From assembly GCA_011799875.1 (NCBI GenBank), contig CM022297.1, forward strand, positions 366,339,105 through 366,403,104: 64,000 bases of DNA, read 5' to 3'. Source of the stretch: Thinopyrum elongatum (Eukaryota; Streptophyta; Magnoliopsida; Poales; Poaceae). Shown piece by piece: positions 55,253-64,000 of this stretch. Position 1 is the stretch's first letter. Each line of letters opens with the position of its first letter. A program made the position numbers and the translations under genes. The notes beneath the pieces are model-generated. The model did no database searches and had not been told where the DNA came from. It worked only from the letters and a program-made list of their open reading frames with translations.

Positions 55253-56122
55253 TTAGGGAGTGTATGCGGCAGAGAACTCATGAGTTATACCATTTTTGTC
55301 GAGAAAATCCTCGATATGAGTATTTTTGAACTCAGTACCATTGTCACTTCTGACATGCTTCATTCGCACATCATATTCATTCTGGTCCTTCTTGGCGAAT
55401 CTTTTGAAGATGTCTTGGGTGCAGGTTTTGTCTTTGAGAAAGAATACCCAAGTGTAACGAGAGAAATCATCAACAATAACTAGACCATAATGACTGCCTC
55501 CGAAACTTGCATAGTTTTGAGGTCCGAATAAATCCATATGAAGAATTTCCAGAGGTCTTGTCGTGGTCATGACAATTTTTGATGAGTGATGCTTCTTGGC
55601 CAATTTACCGGCCTCACACGCAGCATAGAGACGATCCTTGTCGAATTTTACATCAGGAATGCCACGAAGATGATTTTTCTTCATGAGAGTCTGCAAATTT
55701 CTCATACCTACATGACCAAGTCTTCGGTGCCACAGCCATCCTTCGGTTGCTTTAGCAAGCAAACAAATTTGGACTGAGGGACCCTTAGAAAAATCCACAA
55801 TATATAAATCACCTTTTCTATTTCCCTCGAAGACGAAGGAATTGTCAGAGGCCATAAAGACAATGCATTTGGATATTGAAAATAGAACTAGCATGCCTAG
55901 ATCACAAAGCTTGCCAACTGACATGAGATTGAATCCAAGAGACTGAACAAGTAAGACATCATCAATAGTTTTGTCTCTGGATATAGCAATTTTACCTGAC
56001 CCAATTACCTTTCCTTTGTTGTTGTCGCCAAAAGTGATATACTTCAGAGATGAAGCAGTTAAGTTGGGGTCGACAAACAACGACTTGTCTCCGGTCATAT
56101 GACTAGTGCATCCTCTATCCAT
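55253..56122 (-). pseudogene. Copia protease end and integrase of element F
   Basis: It begins MDRGCTSHMTGDKSLF, the copia protease active-site region, with D-R-G where D-S-G is usual, so protease is probably dead. Integrase has the zinc-binding H-H pair (LWHRRLGHVGMRNL), but the CxxC pair reads YAACEAGK, so one Cys is Tyr. Catalytic Asp in HMDLFGPQ, Asp in RSDNGTEF and the downstream Glu are present. TAA at 55253-55255 interrupts the frame inside AAYTP-QNGVVER; the same frame goes on into RT. Confidence 0.9.
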
Positions 56123-56352
56123 TATCCATTCGGTACACCCGGAGACATAGTCCTGCAGAAGAATTAGGCTTTCTTAACCACCCACATCTTTGCAGGTGGC
56201 TTCGAAATAGTAGAGCGAGCAGGATATGATTTCTTTCAGTAACCATAATTGTTACCCGAAGCAGTGCGAGCATAATTGAAACAATAGGCATTGAAATTCT
56301 TTCCAGATGAATGAGTATAGTGGTTGAATGAGGTATGCATGTACTCATTCTG

Positions 56353-58607
56353 TCAAACTTTTTCAAGGAAGTAACGAGCATTTTGTGCTTGCATGGTTAG
56401 TAACATAGTAACAGGCAATGCTTCGACAGTTTTCCTGGGCACCCATATAGCTTTCTTTGGGGGGCCATTCCTGCTGTTTGGTCCAACATAGCGAGCAACA
56501 GCCTCACCATATTGGTTTTTGAACAGCTTATAGTTGTCCAGAGAATCATCAAGAGAGTATTCAGGGATAGGTGAGTCATATCCTGAAAGCAAAGCTGGAT
56601 CAAGCATTTTGCTCTTGGCCGACACCAACACAGTGCGAGGATATTGATCAGGTTCCCAGTAGGTGCCATTTTCATTCAGTTTCCTTTCGAAACCGATACC
56701 TTCTTTCCTGGGATTTTTTGTGAAGAATAGATTTCTTCAGAACATCACAAAGGGTTTGATGCCCTTTGGGAGACATGAACATTCCTATCTGAATAAGATC
56801 CTTCAACCTAGCATGCTCATCAGACACAGAATCATTTTCCTCGACAGAGGGGTTAGCATTCACAGAGGATTCAGCATTTGATTCAGCATTGCTGCGTTCA
56901 AGGCATTTTAAGCAAGGCGGAACAAACACTTCAGGTTTATCTTTGAGTTGTTGGGTGAGAAGAGAATTTTCTCTGATCAAATCCTCATGAGCCTCTCTCA
57001 GGGACTCGAGTTCCTGTTTCCTTTTTAGGTAATCATAGGTCAATCTTTCGTGGTCAGCCAAGAGAAAATCATGGCGATTTGATAGTTCTTCCATTCGTGA
57101 CATGAGAGTGGAATACTCTTCTGTCAATGACTGATTTTTCTCCATCTCCTCAACCAACAACCCTTCAGATTTCCTGAGGGTTTTCTCAATTTTCTCATGA
57201 GAGTTTTGTTGTATATTAGCAATTTTGATCAGTTTAGCATGGTCATCCTCATCGGAAGAATATTGATCACTAGAGTGAACCTTGCGATGTTTGGAGGATA
57301 CCTTTTCTTTCGAAGCTTTGGCCATGAAGCAGTAGGCAGGAGATTCATCATCGCTTAAATGATTCTCAAAGAAGTTTGATGCATGGGTGGTGGCACATGC
57401 TATACCAGCCATGCCAGAGTCAGAATCCTCATCGGATTCATCAGCTTCTTCGGAGTCAGATGATTCTTCTTCATTGGAGTCCATCTCCTTGCCGATGTAC
57501 GCCTTAGCCTTGTGAGAGGTATTCTTGCTGTTGGAGGAGGACTTGGAAGAATTCCTCGAGGAAGATCTTGACAAAGACTTGGAGGAGGAGCTGTCCTTCT
57601 TCTTGAAGAACGTCTTTGTTTTCTTCTCATCATCGGAGTCGTAGTTCTTGCTCTTGCTTTTGCCATGGTAGTTTTCTGAATCATATCTTCCACTAGCACA
57701 AAGTTCAGCTTCCCAAAGAGGACAGTCCAAAATGAAATGTCCTAGCTTTTTGCACTTGAAGCAGGTGTAATATCCAGTGGGTTTTGATGAAGATTTTGAA
57801 CCGCCAGAGTGGCTGGATCCTTTCTTCTGAAACTGGTTCTTCCTGTGGAGGTGCTGGAATCTTTTCGTGAGTAATGCGAGATCTTTGCTGATCCTTTCCG
57901 GGTCATCTGAATCTTCTTCGGCATTTCCTTCAGAGGGAGAATCAGCCACAGCCTTGAGAGCATGACTTTTGCGGTGACATGAGCCGTAGAGATGTCTCTT
58001 TTCTTCTTCTTGTTCTTCGTGAGTGTTTAGCCTTTCCATGATATCAGCAAAGGGGATATTGGAAATCAGCTCATTCCCTGATCATCAGAATTAGTGTGTC
58101 GAATGAGCTGTCAAGAGATCGGAGCAGTTTCTTCACAACTTCATGATCAGTGATATCTTTCGCACCGAGACCTTGCAGCTCATTTGCAATGTCACTCAAA
58201 CGGTCGAAGGTTTGCTGACAGCTTTCATTTCCGATTCGCTTGAACTGATTGAACTTCGCCCGAAGAGTATCAATGCGAGCTTCTTTCTGAGTTGAAACAC
58301 CCTCATTAATCTTCTCGAGAATGTCCCACAATTCCTTCATAGTTTCACACTGATGATAGCGAAGAAATTGAGCACGAGAGAGATGGCCACCAATCTCATC
58401 ATTAGCTTGAGCATCCAACTGAATGAGTCTCTTCTCATGGTTAGTGGGGACCTGGGGTACTTCAACCGTGACTCCATTATGCACCACGTTCCACATATCA
58501 TCGTCAATAGCTTGGAGACGGATCGTCATCTTGTCTTTCCAGAAGGGATAGTCCGTCCCATCGAATATGGGAATCTTGAGATGCGACTTGTAGCTCACTG
58601 AAGACAT
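56353..58607 (-). pseudogene. Copia gag of element F
   Basis: Starts MSSVSYKSHLKIPIFDGTDY at 58607, with YPFWKDKMTIRLQAI and MKELWDILEKINEG (DUF4219/UBN2 core). A frame change near 58050 leads to a basic part and an intact zinc knuckle CFKCKKLGHFILDC (about 57765-57720). A Ser-rich segment, an acidic segment and a coiled coil follow, then FVPPCLKCLERSN and GHQTLCDVLKKSILHKK. A run of six T at 56714-56719, against five in D (about 36639-36643), shifts the frame; the rest continues at 56631-56353 with LDPALLSGYDSPIPE. Gag forms the particle in which reverse transcription occurs. Confidence 0.88.
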
Positions 58608-58660
58608 ACTTAAACTCCAAGGTGGTTAGACCAAAATGAGCAGAGTCAAGGAGTACCTTG

Positions 58661-58673
58661 CTCTAATACCAAT
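58661..58673 (-). other. Primer-binding site of element F (one mutation)
   Basis: The minus strand reads ATTGGTATTAGAGC next to the LTR; the site in D has CAGAGC. A single C-to-T change weakens the match to initiator Met tRNA. Confidence 0.75.
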
Positions 58674-59952
58674 TGTAGGAACAAAGTATGTCTACCAGAG
58701 GGGGGTGAATGGGAGTTTTTTAAATTTCTTCGGAAAAATCAAAACTCTCGTAACCCAGCAGCGGAGCGAATGAAAACAATGTACAGTGAGCGAATATAAA
58801 CTACCGAATGGAAACTAAAAGCATGCATCAAGACATATCACATGACTGAAACAATTCGAATGAAAAAGGGGTGAAGTAGAGATAACCAGTGATGCTCGAT
58901 GGCGACAAGGAATTTGGTTGCACAAGGACTACGTCTGGTTGGAGGGGTTGTGATTTAACACAGAAGATAAACTCTCTTCGCCCTATTCTCCTTGACAATT
59001 GGTTCATCAACCAATGCCGATCACTCATGGTAGATACTTGAGGCGATCTCTGAACCTTTACAGACTTCTTCTTTGAGAACCACAATTACTCTTGGTCTCT
59101 GAAGAACTTGACACTTAACCATCTAGAGAGTTTGCAGCTCTCAAGAGTAATAGGCGGAGCATACTGGACTTAGATTCGAGTGATGCTGACCACTATCTAA
59201 TTTTTCGGCTCTAGGGGTTTTCTCTTGGTGGATTTTAACCTCAAATCACTTGTTGAGGGGTTTGCTCAACAATCTTCTCAGAATCAAACAGAGCAGCCAC
59301 CGAACAACGCCGGTGCGGGGTGGCTATTTATAGCCGCAGCCTTCCCTGGTGGGAAATGACCATTTTGGACACGCAGTCCAGGCAATGGCCAACCGACACG
59401 TTCACAACGGTCGGATTTTGGAGCAATGGTAACATTACTTGAGGAACAAGTAATGCTAACTCCTCGGCCTGAGACAAATCTCTCGCATGGAAGAAGATCA
59501 CAGTCTCTTGCTGGCAAGTATTTGCTCAGAAAATAAAGAGATTTCTCTTGCAACTTTCATAGGATTTGGGTTTAGCATCAGAGAATCAAAGTTTCGAATG
59601 CTACATCCCTCTTAATAGTACGGTGGTCCTGTGACTCAATAAAGAGAAGAGAAACAACGAAATAAATGCTACGTCTTCACTTCATCTTCAAACTTCTCGG
59701 TCGCAGTCACTTCCTTCGGACAAGCATCAAACCAATTGCTTCACGTCAGCAATTTTTTGAGGGGTTACTCTTGTTATCATAATCTTCGGTGATAACCTTC
59801 ACTGCTACGCAGGGGATTATCTTCATCATTTGAATTAAATTCCTCTTGATTCCAGGGACCTGTTACTCTATGTGCACTAGTAAACACATAAGTCCCATAC
59901 TGTTTATGTTAACACCCTCCAAAACATAAGGAGGCAAATCATTGCACCAACA
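58674..59952 (-). repeat. Element F, 5' LTR
   Basis: It starts tgtaggaacaaagtatgtct and ends aatcattgcaccaaca, 1279 bp. The other LTR is outside the window. The first bases after 59952 (ctgtg) begin element G coding sequence, so this is the F/G junction. The start ccagaggggggtgaatggga and the end ttgcaccaaca are shared with D. Confidence 0.9.
59325..59332 (-). promoter_or_regulatory. TATA box of the F LTR
   Basis: The minus strand reads GCTATAAATAGCCACCCC. The surrounding 60 bp, with gccggtgcggggtggctatt, is nearly the same as in D. Confidence 0.75.
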
Positions 59953-59954
59953 CT

Positions 59955-61938
59955 GTGCCATTAGGAGAATTTCTTGATGAACAAATTGCTAAGGCTAAAG
60001 AAATTGAGAATGCTGAAACTGATGAAACTACTGAAGTTGATGAGATTATTGAAACTGAAAATTTTGATTCACCTATTGGAACTATGCTCCTAGATATGAA
60101 TTGCCTGAGATACCTGAGGGTTATGTTACGGATGGAGAGGTAGCTAGAGACTTTCTTGCTTGTAAGGATAGAGATGATCTTAAGAAATTATTATGCAAGT
60201 TGAAAGAAAAATCCTTCAATGCTAGAATGAAATATGATCCTAAGTTCGCTACCTCACCTATCTTTATTACTGATAAGGATTATGAATTCTCTGTCAAACC
60301 AGAGTTAATTACTTTGGTTGAATCTGACCCTTTCCATGGCTATGAAACTGAAACTGTTGTGGCACATCTTACTAAATTAAATGATATAACCACCCTATTT
60401 GCTCATGAGGAGAAAATTTGATATTATTATATTCTTAAGTTGTTTCCTTTATCTTTAAAGGGTGATGCTAAGACTTGGTACAATACTCTTGCTCCTGGTT
60501 GTGTGCATAGTCCCCAGGATATGATTTATTACTTCTCTGAAAAATATTTTCCTACTCATAAGAAACAAGCTACCTTACAGGATTTAACTTTGTGCAAATT
60601 GAAGAAGAGAGTCTCCCACAAGCTTGGGGGAGGCTTCTCTAATTACTCCCTCCGTCCCGGTGTATAAGTCATTCGCGTAGTTCTAGGTCGATAATTTAAC
60701 TATCTAAATATGTATTATATTTGACAAAAAATATATATTTAGAAACGACATCCATGTAGAAATCTAGTGGTATACTTTTCATGACATATAACACATATTT
60801 AATTCATCAAATCGATGACCTAGAACTACGCGAATGACTTATACACCGGGACGGAGGTAGTACTTAATGCTTTGCCTGATCATCCTCTTAAGAAAAATGA
60901 AATACTTGACATCTTCTATAATGGACTAACCGATGCTTCTAGGGACCACCTAGATAGTTGTGCTGGTTGTGTTTTCAAGGAACGAACTGTTGAACAAGCT
61001 GAGGACTATTGAATAATAAATTGAAGAATTATGATGATTGGACACTTCCTGAACCACCGCCTAAGCCCACTCCGAAGAAGAGGGGTATCTTATATCTCAG
61101 TCCCGAAGATATGCAAGAAGCAAAGAAATGTATGAAGGAAAAAGGTATTAAAGCTGAGGATGTTAAGAATTTACCACCTATTGAATAAATACATGGTCTT
61201 GACACACCACCACCACAGGTGGTAGAGGTAAATTATCTTTTAAAATTTGATGAAGGTGACATCCCTTATAACAAACACCTTAGTCAATACTTGTATGAAT
61301 TTGACAACTACATTAGAAAACAAGATCACTTCAATGCAAATGTTATGAAACAATTGAAACAAAATTCTGATATGATTGCTCACTTGAGTGGCTTGTTGTT
61401 TAGAATTACAAATGATGTTAAAGGTGTAGGAAAACATGCTTCTATGGTTCAAACTTAGTTAGAAAAAGTTGCTAAATCTCAAAGTGGGTTGCTAAATGAA
61501 ATGAACAATAATATGAATGATCATGCTATTAGAGTAATGACTAGAGGAGGTAGAATGACTCAGGAGCCACTTTATCCTGAGGGACACCCTAAAAGAATTG
61601 CACAAGACTCTCAAAGAACTAATATTGATGCACCTAGTCCATCTAAAAAGAAAAAGAAAAAGAAAAATGATAAGACAGTGCATACTTCTAGTGCACCTGA
61701 GGTAGAAAAACCTTCTGAAGATAATAATGATGTCTCTATTTCTGATGCTGAAACTCAATCTGGTAATGAACATTCACCTAGTGATAATGATGATGTTCAT
61801 GTAGATGCTCAACAAGACAATGATAAAGAACCAGACAATGATGTTGAAATAGAACCAGCTGTTGATCTTGATAACCCACCTCCTAAGAATAAATGTTATG
61901 ATAAAAGAGACTTTGCTGCCAGAAAACATGGTAAATAA
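59955..61938 (+). pseudogene. Gypsy gag of element G
   Basis: The gag text runs through EFLDEQIAKAKEIENAETDE, a frame change near 60100, then EIPEGYVTDGEVARDFLACK, LITLVESDPFHGYETETVVA and FPLSLKGDAKTWYNTLAPG (the Gag capsid core). Breaks in order: frame change, TGA at 60419-60421, a MITE at 60646-60860, stops near 61010 and at 61186-61188, TAG at 61456-61458, and TAA at 61936-61938. The later part holds SPSKKKKKKKNDK and an acidic linker before the protease. No zinc knuckle is visible. Confidence 0.82.
60646..60860. mobile_element. Stowaway MITE in the gag of G
   Basis: The left end is ctccctccgtcccggtgtat; the right end read inversely is ctacctccgtcccggtgtat. About 45 bp at each end are complementary, so it can fold into a hairpin. 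TA target duplications are at 60644-60645 and 60861-60862. Length is 215 bp, no ORF. Moved by Tc1/mariner-type transposases acting in trans. Confidence 0.92.
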
Positions 61939-61962
61939 AGAGAACCATGGGTTAAAAAACCC

Positions 61963-62730
61963 ATGCCTTTTCCACATAAACCATCTAAGAAAAAGGATGA
62001 GGAAGAATTTGAACGCTTTGCTGAAATGCTTAGGCCAGCCTTTTTGCGTACTCGTTTGACTGATATTTTGAAGATGGCCCCTTATGCTAAATACATAAAA
62101 GAAATTATCACTAATAAAAGAAAAATACCGGAAGCTGAAATCTCCACCATGCTTGCTAATTATTCTTTTAAGGATGGAGTACCTAAGAAACTAGGAGAGC
62201 CCGGAATACCAACTATACCATGCTCCATCAAAAGAAATTATGTCAAAACTGCCTTGTGTGATTTGGGAGTTGATGTTAGTGTTAGGCCTTTCTCTTTATA
62301 TAAAAGACTTGATTTGAATAAACTCACACCCACTGAAATATCATTGCAAATGGCTGACAAATCAACTGCCATACCTATCGGTGTTTGTGAGGATGTGCCC
62401 GTTGTAGTTGTAAATGTTACTATCTTAACAGACTTTGTTATACTTGATATGCCCGAGGACGACAACATGTCGATTATCCTTGGTAGACCCTTTTTGAATA
62501 CTCTAGGGGATGTTATTGATTGCAACAAAAGCAAGGTCACTTTTCATATTAACGGCAATGAGCATATGGTGCACTTTCCGAAGAAACAATTTCAAGTGAA
62601 TGGTATTAATGTTGTTGAAAAGACCCCGACAATTACCATTGGAAGCTTCCAACTTCCTCTTCCTACTGCCAAAAAGAAATATGAAATACATATTGTTGGG
62701 GAGATGCATATCCCCGTTGAGGTAATTTAG
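61963..62730 (+). pseudogene. Gypsy aspartic protease region of element G
   Basis: An open frame of 255 codons with EEFERFAEMLRPAFLRTRL, then the protease LCDLGVDVSVRPFSLYKRL; the catalytic Asp is there, with D-L-G-V where related elements have D-L-G-A. It continues with LTPTEISLQMADKSTAIPIG and FVILDMPEDDNMSIILGRPF (the flap and ILGRPF strand), and ends HIPVEVI before TAG. It is in the same frame as the preceding gag, separated by the TAA at 61936-61938. The protein stops where RT would normally begin, so the element depends on others for replication. Confidence 0.85.
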
Positions 62731-63498
62731 TGTTTTACAAAAGTTCTTCGGGTTCATGCTAATCGAAAGTGGTTGTTAATAAGACTTGATCAACCTTATT
62801 AATGGATTATTTTCGAGAGGCATGTGGTCGATGAATTTAGTAAGCACAACTTTTTGTTTTCTGTTATTCTTAGTCAAATACAATAAAATGACATGTTTAT
62901 TCTGTTTTCTGAATTATCCATGCAATAAAAAATGGCCCAAAAATTAAAGTGCTCAGAATGACCTGAAATTTTAACATGATTTTTTTTTGAATATTTGAGA
63001 ATTTTTTGTACTAAAAACACCACAAGGGGGTGCCTCAGGTGCCCACCAGGCACCAGGGCGAGCCACACCCATCAAGCGCGCCCTGGTGGGTACTGGGCCC
63101 CACAAAGCCTCCCTCACTTATCCCTTTAGCTCACTTCGTCACCTACCTCCAGAAAAAAATCACTCCAGCTCTTTCTCTCGTGTTCTTGCTCCCAAACACA
63201 CGAATTTCGATCTCTTTGCTTGGAACTCCTTTTGTAAAACTATTTTGGGGGATTGCTACTTGGTATGTGACTCCTCCATTGCTCCAATTAGTTTTTTCTC
63301 TAGTGGATTATATTTTGAGTAATTAGCTACTCTTGGTGCTACTGAAAATGAGCTTGCATGTTGGATTCCTTGAGTTCCAAGTAGTTTGAATGCTTGATAT
63401 AGCGTCTAGATGTCCATATGAGTAGTTGCTATCAATTTTGTGAAGTTTTGTTGATATCATTTTGTGTCCCAATTTTTTTCAAAAATTTGTTCTTAGGA
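62731..63498. other. Spacer between protease and extra ORF of G
   Basis: No gene. AT-rich up to 63020, then a GC-rich segment with complementary halves (gtgcccaccaggcacc; gcgcgccctggtgggt) and a C/T-rich leader with ctttctctcgtgttcttgct before the extra ORF. A promoter or intron could lie here, but I see no clear TATA box. Confidence 0.4.
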
Positions 63499-64000
63499 AT
63501 GGATTTCTTCCGAAGGAGTTCCTCTAAAAGGAATGCCAAGGGAGTCACTGGGGAGTCCTCGGATGGTGACATCAACACCCCGTGCAGGACGGAGGTCCGA
63601 CCGTGCGAATGGCCACATAATAACTTCATGAACGAAGCCGGGTTCCACCAAGAGTTCGCACAATTCATTGCAAATGCTGGGCTGACCAACTTCCTCGCAG
63701 ATGAGTGTGACCAACACCACATCCTTACAAATTCCTTTGTGCAAAACTTTCATTTCCTGAGTAGGCTTGAACCCCCTATGGTGCAGTTTAACTTATATTC
63801 TGAAACCCGTCAGATACCGCTTACTGAATTTTGTGAGATATGTTTAATTCCTTCTGACAGGGAATTAAGAGAGCCTAGACCAGCGGAGTTTGAGGGTTTC
63901 CTTCGCACCCTAACTATGGGAGAGGAAAGGGGCGTGTCGAAAGCTACCGCCACTAGTTTGCAGTTTCCCTCTGTGCACTATTTTGCTCTTTTTATAATGA
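63499..64000 (+). CDS. Extra ORF of element G (plant retrotransposon accessory protein), partial
   Basis: ATG at 63499 (context ttaggaatggat) opens 167 codons that stay open to the window end. It starts MDFFRRSSSKRNAKGVTGES, then ECDQHHILTNSFVQNFHF, MVQFNLYSETRQIPLTEFCE, and a C-terminal part with GFLRTLTMGEERGVSKATAT and HYFALF. I recognise this as the uncharacterised protein found downstream of gag/pol in several abundant Triticeae gypsy families (conserved N-terminal FFRRSSSK and F-LY-x4-Q-x5-FC). No breaks in the visible part. The function is unknown. Confidence 0.65.
   Translation, partial: MDFFRRSSSKRNAKGVTGESSDGDINTPCRTEVRPCEWPHNNFMNEAGFHQEFAQFIANAGLTNFLADECDQHHILTNSFVQNFHFLSRLEPPMVQFNLYSETRQIPLTEFCEICLIPSDRELREPRPAEFEGFLRTLTMGEERGVSKATATSLQFPSVHYFALFIM

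Larger units (their letters stand above)
59953..64000 (+). mobile_element. Element G: Sabrina-like Ty3/gypsy element, outermost layer (partial)
   Basis: Plus-strand gag, protease and an extra ORF, cut on the left by F and running out of the window on the right. Family assignment rests on the gag/protease text (EFLDEQIAKAKEIENAETDE; LTPTEISLQMADKST), which I recognise from Triticeae Sabrina elements. There is no RT or integrase between protease (ends 62730) and the extra ORF (starts 63499). Confidence 0.8.

Overview
This window is intergenic DNA from a large grass genome, most likely Triticeae (wheat, barley, rye or a relative). I base that on the element types: Ty3/gypsy gag and protease of the Sabrina type, Ty1/copia elements of the SIRE/Maximus type with an extra ORF, Stowaway MITEs with the CTCCCTCCGTCC end, long CACTA transposons, and a non-autonomous gypsy element with 4.2 kb LTRs. 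I see no intact host gene, no tRNA or rRNA, and nothing bacterial. The coding signal is transposon protein, mostly broken, plus a few gene-like cargos inside the two CACTA elements.

The layout is a nest of insertions, and most junctions can be proved from target-site duplications (TSDs). I use letters. G (59953-64000, runs out to the right) is a plus-strand Sabrina-like gypsy element and the oldest layer. F (29224-31151 and 53692-59952, minus strand, runs out to the left) is a SIRE/Maximus copia element inserted in G. It still has its 5' LTR, gag, protease, integrase, RT and RNase H, all with defects. Two large insertions split F. The first is A (left edge to 29223, minus strand), a gypsy derivative with 4.2 kb LTRs, present as LTR - internal - LTR - internal - LTR. 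The second is D (31152-53691, minus strand, TSD AAATT), a copia element related to F that keeps gag and the extra ORF but has no pol.

The third LTR of A was hit twice. B (11039-25483, TSD GGAAG) is a gypsy element without pol but with an antisense ORF. H (25691-27286, TSD AGGGC) is a solo LTR. The 3' LTR of B was in turn hit by C (17165-24732, TSD GAG), a non-autonomous CACTA element carrying host-gene-like exon fragments. The 5' LTR of D was hit by E (39538-51730, probable TSD GGG), a 12.2 kb CACTA-like element. E contains a Stowaway MITE, several tandem-repeat arrays and at least six gene-like modules, including a DEDD-type 3'-5' exonuclease and a B3 DNA-binding domain. The nesting therefore reaches five levels: G > F > A > B > C and G > F > D > E > MITE.

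How the parts work together: F-type elements probably supply pol functions to D-type elements, because their LTR ends, core promoter and primer-binding sites match. A, B, C and E lack recognisable replication or transposition genes and would depend on enzymes supplied elsewhere. The most unusual parts are E with its cargo, and the two separate three-LTR structures (A and D).
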